Positions 1 to 37,400 of a stretch of 64,000 bases of DNA are shown one piece after another (the stretch's first letter is position 1; the number at the start of each line of letters is the position of its first letter). The notes beneath the pieces are model-generated. The model did no database searches. It was given only the letters and a program-made list of their open reading frames with translations, and was not told the origin of the DNA. The DNA is from Merluccius polli (Eukaryota; Chordata; Actinopteri; Gadiformes; Merlucciidae), in contig JAOPHQ010005196.1 in NCBI GenBank assembly GCA_030340625.1, positions 10,001 through 74,000 on the forward strand. Direction: 5' to 3'. The position numbers and the translations under genes were made by a program.

Positions 1-803
1 GAACAGGCATGCTCCTCCCCTTACATTTCCACCTGGTAAACCTGTCAGAGCACCGGCAACGCTGTCCCCTGTCCCCACTAAATCTCCCACTGAAAGGATG
101 AAGCCACTTATCCAATCCATTTTCTACTCTCTCTCTCTACCCTCTCTCTCTCTCCATCCCCCATCCCCTCTCTCGCTCTGTCTCATTGTCTTTCTCCATT
201 CCTCTCTCCTCCTCTCCCTCCTCCTCCTCCTCCTCCTCTCTACCTGTCTCCCTCCCTTGTTCGATCTCTTCCCCACGCCCCGTCTCTCTCTCTGCCTCTC
301 CTACGGTGTAAATAAAGTTGTTTGAAAAATAAAATGCAAAAATATCTCCCTGTCCTTCTCACGATTTCATTTCACCCAAGTTATGTCCCCAGTTCATTTC
401 TGTCTCTAATTATTTTACCTGCTAGCAGAAAAGTTGAGAGTCCATTATTCCTCTCCACAATTGTGAACCCCTAACTGTCCACCAAACCAACCGACTGCCC
501 ATCCACCCACTGAAAGTGTCTCCCCTCATATCTCTCTTTCTCCAGCCATTCTGTCCAGCTGGTGCCCTCTCTCTGTCTCTCTCTCTCTCTCCCTCTCCCC
601 CCCCCCCCCCTCCCGTCTCTCTCCCTCTCTCTCTCTGCTGTGTTCCCTGCTCTCTGCTCTAGAGCTGTGGTTGCCATGGAACTGCAAATCAGTCATTTAA
701 ACAGAAGCACTCTAATGGATTTGAAGACTGCAAACAGAAATCTACCCGATACATCGCTGGCAGCATCTCTTGAATGACCCCACGGCGTGCGCGTGCATAC
801 GCG

Positions 804-880
<77 letters not shown>

Positions 881-1093
881 CACAGAACTCACACATGTGG
901 TACATTGTGTTCCTTTTACCAGAGTGTACTTTAGTCTTCTGTGTCTATGTGGTGTTGTTGCTCGGTGGGGTGTTGCGGGAGGGGAGTACCAATGGCGACG
1001 GTTGTGTTGGCACAGTCGAAGGGCTCCTCCTGATGATGGATCCACGGTGGTCTTCTGCGGTCCAACTGTTCCCCTTCTCTGTTCCCCTTGCAG
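1..1093. other. 5' intron or upstream sequence of camkk1, no exon recognised
   Basis: This stretch precedes the first recognisable camkk1 exon. It holds CT-rich low-complexity sequence (about 118-300 and 565-640) and a long (CA)n tract at 805-877. Vertebrate CAMKK1 has about 120 residues before the point where the first visible exon begins, so N-terminal exons should lie upstream of the window. Positions 2-97 are open in one frame, but I see no similarity to a CaMKK N-terminus and no convincing donor, so I do not call an exon there. Confidence 0.5.
805..877. repeat. (CA)n microsatellite
   Basis: An uninterrupted CA tract of about 73 bases. The open frames through it, which encode Thr-His or Val-Cys runs, are repeat artefacts. 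Confidence 0.95.
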
Positions 1094-26661
<25,568 letters not shown>

Positions 26662-26711
26662 ACCAAACCGTACGGGGCACCGCTCATCTCTCCCTCCCTC
26701 TCTCTCCCTCC

Positions 26712-26764
<53 letters not shown>

Positions 26765-28600
26765 ACCCCCTTACCTCGGCCGCCCTTTGGCTCTCACCCC
26801 CCCCTGTATGCCTACTTATTCTTAAAACACATGCTCCACGGGAGACCTTTTCAAACAGAGATGCACAGAGATTTGTATTCTCAGGCTTTACTTCTTACTT
26901 CGTATTCCTCTTGGCCCATCGCTTGCTCTGCCTAGTTCTTAAAAAAACCAAATACCTGCTTTTGTATTGAATCCGTTTTTACCTCCGCTGCCATCAACCG
27001 TGTGCTAGAAACTTGTGAGCCGCCCGCCCCCCCCCCCCCCCCCAGACACCGTCCCTCCTGATGACCTGATGATGTCCTCCACTCACCTGTACGATGTCAT
27101 CGGCTCACCTGGGCGGTGAGGTCGTCCGCAAACCGACTTCTTTTTTACCTGCCAGAGCATGTATGAAATGAACGGTGTATATGCCGGTATGTTACGCTTA
27201 ACAGGAAAAAGGACATATGTATATGAATTATGAATGTCAAAAATTCTGAATCATCATACAATTCCACGAATGCATGAGTCAATAGTATCTCTTATTAAGC
27301 GACAGACTGCTGACTCTATATACCGGCACCTTTTCTCCATCTGCAAACCCGGAACAATCATCAACAAGACCAAACAACAACAACAGCACCTAGGGACCCT
27401 GCGAGGATCCCAGCACAAGACACACCCGCATGCAAAAAAGGATTGTGTATCGCATGCTACCGTTGAGAGAAGAAAAAAAAAGGGAAGAAAAAAGAAAAGA
27501 AAAAAATCAACAAAAACACAGGGCTTTTTTTTTTTTTTTTTTTTAAACGTGTTGTTTCTGATCGGTGATCAGTTATTGGAATGATGATGTGTGCAAAAAG
27601 CGGTGTGATCGGTTATATTCATGATGGTTCTGATTAGGGCTGAGCGTCTACTGATTGCAGTCAGAGTACAAGTCGGCCTCTCTCAGGGGATTCGAGTGGA
27701 GTGGGCGGAGTCAGGTGGCGCCGAAGTGACTGAATCTTTTTTCTTCATTTTTTTTTTTTTTCCTACTACATCTTTTCATGAATACGCTCATGTGTTTGCT
27801 GTTTTTGTGCCATCTCGCCCCCACCCCCCCCCCAACCCCCCCCCCCCGTGTGTGTCCCTGCGTTTGGCCCCTATATACTTGCACACTGCACTACCGCCCC
27901 ATCACACACACACACACACACACACACCGTCTCAAGATGCAAGATGCGATGCCTGTGATGTGCGCAGCAGTGCGTGTCATTCCCACGAACGCGCACGCGG
28001 TGGCGAGTGCGCATCACGATGACTGAGACCCGTCCGGTTTTCGGGTTTATGGACACAAAATTGTGCTCTTCCCATCAGCCCCAGGACTGCCTGATACTTG
28101 CATACAGCCGCCCCCCTCCCCTCCTCTCTCTCTTCCCAGCCCGGCACATTGTCCCGCAGATGACCTCTTGTTTTTGGCTCTGATCTCTCTCACCACCCAC
28201 CATCACACCACCTACCACCACCACCGGCCTCCCGCTGCCCCCCCCCACCACCCCATCTGGATGTGCGGCTGCATGGCTGAATGACGATGAACCAGGGAGG
28301 GCAACCGCTGCCGGCTGACATCTAAATAGAGACTGCAGATGGCATTGGAGCGCAGGGACGCCGCGTTCTGGGGGAGGTTACGGCGAGGACAGGCTGTCCT
28401 CTCAACTCTTTTTTTTTAATTTATTTTTTTTATATATATATATGCATACAAGATGTGCGATGTCCGACGCGTATGCAATGTCACAGGCGCACGGAGGAGG
28501 TCTGGGCTTGTGTTTTTATTTGTATGTTTCCAGAGTCTCCCTCCCTCTCCGTCTCCTCATTGCATGCGGACTGCGGCTGCTGTTGTCGTCGAGGGAAACG

Positions 28601-28636
28601 TAGAGGCCCTCTGCACACCGGTGCAGAGGGCCTCTA
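28601..28636. repeat. perfect 16-bp inverted repeat (hairpin)
   Basis: The left arm TAGAGGCCCTCTGCAC is repeated exactly in inverted form after a 4-base ACCG loop. The stem is GC-rich and would be very stable in RNA. It lies downstream of the camkk1 stop and so probably within the 3' UTR. Confidence 0.95.
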
Positions 28637-29733
28637 CTGGTTACTAAGGGCTGAGACAGACGACCAAACGGCAAAAGATGGGCTTCAGGTCCCCTTACGG
28701 GTGAAAAACACGAAGATACACACACACATATAGACATATAGTACAACACTAATCCAGTGCTCGTGAGAACGCATCTCGGTGTAAATGTGAGTGTTGTTGT
28801 GCGCGGGGTCTACATACTATCTATGTCGAAGTGCAATATGGTCGTAACCGTCGTCCTCTTTTCCTACCGGAGCTCTCAGGCCGCCCGCGTCTAAAAGCTT
28901 TACTCGGTCCTCGTGAAGGCGCTTTTTTTCCCTTCTTCTTCAAATTTAATACCGTCGAATATTTTGCACTTTCCTACTTTATACTGTTTCCCCAAGCACA
29001 TTTTACCGTTCCGGTCTAGAGGAAATAAACCACACCTCCCGATCATTAAGAAGAAAAACAAAATACTACTCTAGGCTATAGCAATTATTGTGTGTTTCAC
29101 AAACGGCACCGCTACTATGCTGCCCCTGTCTCGCCGCATCACAACCGTTGGACTGTAATGGAGGGTGTTTGCGCATACGCCGGCGATTCGGTAACTGCCG
29201 GTGGCGAGGTGACCTATGACCTCTGTACAGAGCTATACCGTCGTCTAGCGAAGGCCGCTAGTGGTTGTTAGCGGTAGCCAGTGGATTGTTGTCGCTAATT
29301 CTGTGTGGAGGCTTATTTATTACAAATGGAGTAGGGAGAAAAATATCAATTATTCTGCAACAGTGTTAGTGTTCATCCGCGGACAAAATCGAACCGATTT
29401 TCAGGCTCATTTCGACGGATGAAAAGAAACGTGTGTGTGTATATATTAATTCCGGTGAGGTGTGTGTGTGAACGGTGCCTGTTTTCACTGTGCTCTCCGG
29501 ATGTGTTTCGTGTCGCATTTCTCCGAATGTCCCAGTACTCATCGATCTACCGTATGTCAAATCCCCACAAGCTAAACAAAAAAACAAAAGCATGGCACAC
29601 CTAATATGAAATGCAACTGTTATACATTTCAATGTAAATATGTACGGAAATATATAAAGAAGCTATTTTTTGCATGCTTTTTGTACACCATAACATAATG
29701 ATGATTGATGATAATAATAATAATGATAATAAT

Positions 29734-29739
29734 AATAAA
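29734..29739 (+). terminator. candidate distal camkk1 poly(A) signal
   Basis: AATAAA within an (AAT)n-like stretch, on the camkk1 strand. The paralogous position in the second duplicated copy (near 31459) reads GATAAA and so lacks the signal. Confidence 0.4.
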
Positions 29740-29773
29740 GAAAATGGCAGAATCATTTGATTTTCACTCTGAA

Positions 29774-29779
29774 TTTATT
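29774..29779 (-). terminator. candidate p2rx1 poly(A) signal
   Basis: TTTATT on the top strand reads AATAAA on the p2rx1 strand. It would give a 3' UTR of about 1.4 kb and overlap the distal end of camkk1. The second duplicated copy has TTTGTT here and has lost the signal. Confidence 0.4.
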
Positions 29780-31037
29780 TGTATTCATTATAAGGCTTGA
29801 CAAACCACAAGGCACCAAAACAGAAGGGTAACAGACCAACTAAAACAGCATGATCATTCAGTTACTGTACATGTTGTATTGAATTTCTCCAGTCCACCTT
29901 ATGGCAACAAAAAAAAAAGTTAAGGTGTGAATCACTTGTCTAGGTGCTCTATGGTTTTCTCTGAAGGCCAACTATTTAACGGGTTGTTGTGTGTCTAAAA
30001 CCAAAGGACCGTCATACTGGGGGTCGGGCTGTCCTTCCATCAGGTCACAAAGATACGCGTGTTGTTGCTATGTAAATGTTGCCCTGTTACTTTAACTTCA
30101 ATGTTATCACGCACACTTGATAAAACATGCAAACGACAAACAATGTATTTAGTCAACGAGATCTGGGCGTGATGTTTACATGATCCTCAACGTGATTGGA
30201 TGGGCAGAGGACTCTTGAAACGGTCGACTGTTTAAAAAGAGGCAGAAATGCTCTCTCTTCACAGCAATGCCCTGCGTGATACGTTTACTCTCTATAGCAG
30301 CCATAGACAGTTGGCGGCCCGTGTTAAATTTCCTTGCGGGCCCGAAATGGCCCCCGAGCCTGCAGTTGGACACCCCTGGCCCTTAAAGGTGGCTTTAAGG
30401 AAATAAGTGCACTCACAGAGACAGTTCACAGAGGGCCACAGGCTTGTGTACACTGGGGGGGGGTTGGCTAAACAGTGTGCTGTCACCAACGGACACGGGA
30501 CACGCTCGCATACGGAGGTTACACCCAACAAATACAACTGACGACCTGAGCTACACGTAAAGAAGTGCAAACACACACACACATAATACACACATACACA
30601 GCTGAGCTACGCTAATCCGGGTGATGTCTAGGTGGCTCTACACACAACAAAGATCACAGTATCTCCATGGTGAGGAAGAATAGGTTTTTTTTCTTTGTTT
30701 TTTAACGTCGATGGCATCTAAGTGTCTACTAGGAAAATAACTTCTGAAAGACTGCACCCAAAACGCTGTCATTTGTAACGTAAGAAATGCAGATCGTTTC
30801 ATTCTGCGTCTGCTTTGACAGAGAGATAACATCGCTTCAATTCACTGCTTTATATATATTTATATATATATATGTATATGTATATATTATTTACATGTAT
30901 ATACAGTTTAGGTTAATAAATTATATAATTGGCAATGAGAGTAGAGGTGCTGCTAATCCATTTGTAATTGTTAATTGATTTTGTGTGGAAAATCACAACC
31001 TTTAAGGACAGTGTGACTCTCAGAACTTTGGCAAAGG

Positions 31038-31106
<69 letters not shown>

Positions 31107-31200
31107 CTTATTGCTATCTCCCAGTAACTCCTCTGCAGATGCCTCGGTCACTCCTACACATTTAACAAAATAACACACATCACAAAAGAGAGGTAGATCA

Positions 31201-31302
31201 TCAGTCAGGAAGTCGTTCATCCCAAGCAGAGAGAGAGAGAGATGTTGTTTGATAAGATTTCCTTACTTTGGCAACTTCATTCTCTGTGCTGGACTCAACG
31301 TC
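31201..31302 (-). other. p2rx1 terminal exon, copy 1
   Basis: The acceptor tctctacag is followed by DVESSTENEVAK and then 21 more residues to a TGA at 31201-31203. Used as the last exon it gives a 33-residue tail, close to the length in mammals. A GTAAGG at 31266-31261 could instead act as a donor, making a 36-nt in-frame cassette (31267-31302). Confidence 0.6.
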
Positions 31303-32251
31303 CTGTAGAGACAAGAGCCAGCAAGTCAGAACCAAAGGTCAAGAGGGCAACCATTAGACCCTTTTCACAGAGGCGTCGTCGTAGGACTAACACAGGTGTC
31401 GCTCATAACACTAATCATGGGTATCATAATCATAATGATGATAATAATGATAATAATGATAAAGAAAATGGCAGAATCATTTGATTTTCACACTATGAAT
31501 TTGTTCGTATTCATCAGAACGCTTGACAAACAATAAGGCACCAAAACAGAAGGGTAACAGACCAACTAACATTTTGTATTGAATTTCTCCGGTCCACCGC
31601 TTATGGCAACAACAAAAAAGTTAAAGTGTGAATCACTTGTCTAGGTGCTCTATGGTTTTCTCTGACGGCTGTCTGACTATTTAACATTCCTGGGTTGTTG
31701 TGTGTCTAAAACCAAAGGACCGTCATACTGGGGGTCGGGCTGTCCTTCCATCAGGTCACAAAGATACGCGTGTTGTTGCCCGTTACTTTAACTTCAACGT
31801 TATCACGCACACTTGATAAAACATGCAAACGGCAAAGAGTGTGTTTAGTCAACGAAATCTGGGCGTGATGTTTACATGATCCACAACGTGATCGGATGAG
31901 ACGGATGGGCAGAGGACTCGTAACGAGATCACTTGAAACGGTCGAAAGTTTGCGGCCCGTGTTAGATTTCTTTGCGGGCCCAAAATGGCCCCTGAGCCTG
32001 CAGTTGGACACCCCTGGCCCTTAAAGGTGGCTTTGAGCAAATAAATGCACTCACAGAGACAGTACACAGAGGGCCACAGGCTTGTGTACACTGGGGCAGG
32101 GGGGGGGTAAACAGTGTGCTGTTACTAGTGTGCTGTTATATATTATTTACATATATATATATATAGCCAATGAGAGTACAGGTGTAGAGGTGCTGCTAAG
32201 CCATTTCTAATTGTTTGGAAAATCACAACCTTTAAGGACAGTGTGGCTCTC

Positions 32252-32325
<74 letters not shown>

Positions 32326-34447
32326 TGATATCTTATTGCATTTAAAAAATAACACATCACAAAAAGAGGTAGATCATCGGTCATGAAGGCATGCATGGAT
32401 CCCAAGGAGGGAGAGAGGGAGAGAGAGAGAGAGAGAGAATGTTGTTTGACAAGATTTCCTTACTTTGGGAACTTCATTCTCTGTGCTGCATGCTTCGGAC
32501 TCAACGTCCTGTAGAGACAAGAGCCAGCAAGTTAGAACCAAAGGTCAAGAGGGCAACCATTAGACCCTTTTCACAGAGGCGTCGTCGTAGGACTAACACA
32601 GGTGTCGCTCATAACTTATGTGTCTGTTACCTGTGTTTGTCCTGACGCCCTCTGTGAAAAGGGTCTATTGCCCCTTTTTAAGGGTCTCCACAAAGTCTCC
32701 ACATAGAGACGCTCGGGCGATGATGGGTTTGAACGGGCATCTGTGTGTGGTGCGGTCTAGTCGACCTAGCGACCTCCACATCTACTCACATTGGGCTCAT
32801 GTTGGCGCCTCTAAAGCATGGGAGGACTGATTCTCGGGCTGTGAATCAGGGATGACATACAAGGACCTCTGTCTCGTCGCACAGGAGGCCAAACTATTCA
32901 GAACCAGTCTAGTTTCAGAACCAGTCTAGTTTGTGCGCCTCTCTGCTGCCACCTGGTGTTCAGACCAGAGAACCGTTTGTTTAATGGCGTTCAAAACGCA
33001 CTCGTTTAAAACTCACCTGTTGTTGTGTCTTGCTGTATTTATATTTCATGTCCTTGTAATATTTTCTCTTTGGTAGTAGGTGAAGCAGCACTAAGTCACA
33101 GACAACAGTTGCCTGAAAAACAGAAAGGAAAACATACACAAAAACATTGTCATACTGGAATAACTTAATAATATAAAAAATAGATAAAAAATGATGCTGA
33201 ATACAATATGAAGCTGCATTCATGACATTCACGGATTAAAGGTTATCAAGTGGTGATTCAGGATTTGATTGGGTATAGGAGAGTAATAGTATAGTATTAG
33301 TAAATTCAAGTCTCTTCAACAGCAGTGGTGTGATTGGTTGAACACTCCACACAAGGGACTAAGGGGTTAAATGTTAATGTATTTTTTGTATTATTCTCTA
33401 TTTAATATGTACATAATATGAAAGGGAAAATGAATTACAAATTCCTTTAAAAAAAAGAAAATCTGATCTATATTTTTATATGTTATCACATGATTTACAC
33501 ACTAGAAATAATACTAGAAAGTGTCTGTTGTTGGATTTGAGGCCCTTTAGACGTGCGTTTTCAACTCACCACTCCAAAGATTCCCACACCGGAGCCAATG
33601 GCTGTTAGTGTCGGTATGATGTCGAATTTTCTCGCCTGCACGTTGCGGTGTCACAAAGAGTTACATTTAATTTCAAATCCTTCCACGTTTTACACGCATA
33701 GCGATGCTGAAACCCACAACTCACCAACGACTGCACGATGATGTCCAACCTGATGCCGAACACCTTGTACAGCGTCCTTTTAGCTATCCTATCTTCCATG
33801 TAATGCTTTGCATATCTGCAAAAGATAAAATATTTAAAGCATCCAATCTGCTTTGCCTCGACCGCCACACCCCCACACCCCCCCAGATATGCCCATCATG
33901 GCTAATTCCTTACTTATTTTTGCATTACAGCGTGCGTACGTCCGTGTAAGACTTAGGATCTGAAGCGGGAGGATCACCTGAAATTGTAGCCCACCGACGC
34001 CCTGACCTTGTCCTTCTCGTCCGGGTTGCCATAGAGACCGTGGAAAGCGTAGACGGGCTTGCAGTGTTTGACGGCCACGTCCAGGTTACACGTCCAGTCC
34101 ACCACGATGCCGATGGCCCCCCCCTGCCATCAGAGACCGCCGTCGGTGTTTAGGGGATCTCTTGTGCGCACCCCGCGGCTCACACTAGTCACTAGTCACT
34201 GTATGGTTCATGGGTACAGGTTTTATTGTGTGTTACGTTACGCGCTCACCACTCTGGCTATGGTGGTGAAGTCGAAGCCGGAGAACTTGACGATGTCTCC
34301 GAGCTTCATGATGGGGCAGAGCGGGTCGGTGTCCGGGTGGTACAGACACTTGCTGATGTATTTGCCGTCGATGCCCTCCACCAAGTTACTCCTGGGAAAC
34401 ACATTTAAGGTGTCGTGTAGCGTTGAGTGACACAGTGTTGTGATTTC

Positions 34448-34484
<37 letters not shown>

Positions 34485-37400
34485 TGTCTGTGTAAATAAA
34501 CAGAGAGTGAGACATCACCTTGTGACTCCGAACAGCGGGAAGGTGACTGAGTTCTTGATGAACAGGGTGTAGTTCTCAGCTGACATCAACAGAGGAGGGC
34601 TGGTGGGAGGCAGACGAGACCAAAACAAAGTAACCAACCTGACAGACTGGTAGTATATAAGTAGTATATAAGTAGTACGTAGTTCGTATAGTAGTTTGTA
34701 TAAGTGGTAGTGGTATAGCATAAGTAGCATAATAGTCGGTTATATGCGGTGTGAGTACACACCGCCAGCACACGGCACTTTATATTCTCTTCTATTTTAT
34801 TTTCTGTGTTAAATTAGTTTTGACATCCTATATTTCTAACTCTCCTTGTGTACTTTGTGTCTATACTACCTTGTGCTTTGTCCTAAGGATAGCATTGCAC
34901 AGAACCACTGTGTGTGTTACTGTGTGGTCGATAAATGAAACGCAAAAATGTTGTTACATACTCTGGGATGGTGTGGTCGTTTTCGACTGGACACCACGCT
35001 ATTACCTCGCAGGTTTTGGTTTCAGGCACGCAGACCCCTGTCATGTGACCTTGGGGACAGAAACAGCCAATGGCAAAGTGATAAGCAACAATGGAGTGCA
35101 GTGCTCAAATCAACAGCAAACACACAGCTGGGAGAGAGAAGAGCAATGGTGGAAAGTAACTAAGTACATTTACTCAAGTACGGTACTACGAGTATTTCTA
35201 TTTTCTGCTATCTTATACTTCTACTCCACTACATCTCAGAGGCAAATATTACGCTTTTTACTCCGCTACATTTATCTGCTTTAACAGCTTTAGTTACTAG
35301 TTAGGCACTAGAGATTAACAGTACAAAATATAATAAATGTTATTATATCAATAAGGCTTTATTATATTCACTACCCAGCAAAAAAGTAATGTATAAAGTA
35401 AAGTAAAGTAACAAAAAAAAAAGTAAAATATAATATATAATAATAATAATATATAATGAAACATATATTAATAAAATAAAATGAGCAGCAATTAATACAT
35501 TAATGCATCAATAAATACAATTCAAAAATATAATATATATTATTCTGAAATGGGTCATTCTGCATAATGAGTACTTTTACTTTTGGTACTTTAAGTACAT
35601 TTTGATGCTAATACTTTTGTACTTTTACCTAAGTCACATTTTCAATGCAGGACTTTTACTTTTAACAGAGTATTTCTTCAGTGTGGTATTAATACTTCTA
35701 CTTAAGTAAAAGATCTTCTAGAAGAGTACTTCCTCCACCGCTGGGGAACAGGGACGTCGTTTTCACACTAAATTATCAAACATGGCGTCCTCCCTGCCCA
35801 ATTGTTATCATTTTTTGTACATCTTATCTTCAATTAGTCCCAACGGTGGCACAAAAAAAAAGAATTCACCGAATGCAAATGCTGACATGGCAATTTGGTT
35901 TGGCTCGTCTGTCTTTGACGCTAACCTATAATATCTCTGTAGGATTAGCGCCGGCTCTTATCAGCGCTTCCTAGTCATGTGGTGGAGAAGTGGGAGATTC
36001 ATGCACATGGACATTTCTCTTTTTTCCCCTGCCTTGTCAGCAAACGCGTGGCATTTGAGTGGTCGACCACAAGCCCGTATAGCTGAGAGGTTGGTTTGCT
36101 CCGTTTTGCTCGTACGGAGAGAGAGAGAGGCCAGAAGTGACAGCGAGCGCTGCCACAGACAGACAGACGCACACTCCTCAAGGTAAACATGACCCTCCCA
36201 GGACGCGCCGGTTAAGACTGGCGTCCGCGACCTTGGGAACACTTGAAAGGCTTCGACTTCCCAACCGACCCCAGGACAGATGGGGTGGATGATGTACAAA
36301 TGCGTCCACCAGTGGGCTCTTTTAACCGGCTGCATGTGTCTATATTTCTGTTTAAAAACGTAGTAGAAACAACGTATTGTCAGAGTGACCCATGGATGTT
36401 TGTGCTCAGGTCTGTGTACTCAGGGCCGGTGCCACTGGTGGTGTACTTTGTCATAAAAGTGTGGGTGTCTCCATGCTTGAACAAGGCTTACTTATGCACA
36501 CGTCTCCACAGTCAAGACACCGCACGCACACACACACGCACGCACACACAGTTTGTTGATATTATGTGGATTGGGATCGTGAGGAGCCGAACGCATCACT
36601 GCTTGTCTTGCTGGCGTTGTGTTTAGTGAAAGCACAAACTATGTAAGTGGCGAGCCACAGCCCTCTTTGTAAATACGAAGGCTTTCGATTGTATAAACCG
36701 ACTCTTTGTATCACCCAGTAAATCTCATCCTCCTTGGAGACGACTACAGAGCAGCGAGCTTCAGAGGAGAAGTCGTAATGTAGTCACACTACAATCTCTA
36801 ATAATTATAATGATGATGAATACAAATTTTGCAAATTGACAGTTAAACATAGTTATGTTAGAACCAAACTATGTTTAAATTGACAGTTTAGCTCTACTAC
36901 ATAGTGAATCTATACTAATTATAATGTGTTAATGTAACACAAAATACGTCAATAATAAATAACATCCTTTATTGATATGTTTATAAAACCTTAACTGTAG
37001 TTAAATGTAACTAAAGTGAACTGTCAAGTGATCTTGCGGTGCATTGAGTAACAATAGTGGATGATGGAGAAGCACAGAGCGGTGATGAAGGTGATGAAGA
37101 GGGAGGTGGGGGGGGTGATGATGGACAGGGTGATGGCGGCTTAGTTTAATGCGCTTTTGATTTCACACATGGACTGACGGTTAGTCAGTGAGGAGTGTTG
37201 AGTTCACACGCACTCACTCCGCCAGGATTTACCATTTCCCGTACGTTTGTATCTCCCTTCTTCGCATTCGCTGTCCTTGGTGCAGTTGTGCTTGCCGGGC
37301 AGCTGGAACGCACACACACACACACAGGGGTGGGGGGGGGATTAGAGATGTGAGCGGGGACACGGACGCTCGTACAATCCACCGTGTCTGTCTATATACC

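Larger units (their letters stand above)
26662..29760 (+). other. camkk1 3' UTR and downstream sequence
   Basis: The stop codon at 26659-26661 is followed by (CT)n at about 26713-26762, poly-C at about 27029-27042, AT-rich sequence and a perfect 16-bp hairpin at 28601-28636. AATAAA signals occur at 29024-29029 and 29734-29739, so the transcript could end near 29045 or 29760. There are no long convincing reading frames. Confidence 0.5.
29706..31411. repeat. tandem segmental duplication, copy 1
   Basis: This aligns with copy 2 (31430-32614) over most of its length. It starts at 'aaagaaaatggcagaatcat' (29738 against about 31464), continues through gggtcgggctgtccttcc, 'gcagttggacacccctggcc', a (TG)n tract and a p2rx1 exon, and ends at 'acaggtgtcgctcataac'. 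Copy 1 has about 0.45 kb (roughly 30480-30900) that copy 2 lacks. The two copies are directly adjacent in the same orientation. Confidence 0.9.

Noticed and set aside
1..97. Possible N-terminal camkk1 exon
   Set aside because: The frame is open but shows no CaMKK-like sequence, and the only nearby GT (after position 35) gives an unrelated peptide.
37019..37143. Minus-strand frame with a hydrophobic, membrane-like ending (SLFITFITALCFSIIHYCYS)
   Set aside because: It has a stop directly upstream, no start codon and no good acceptor. The hydrophobic look comes from ATC/ACC-like simple sequence.
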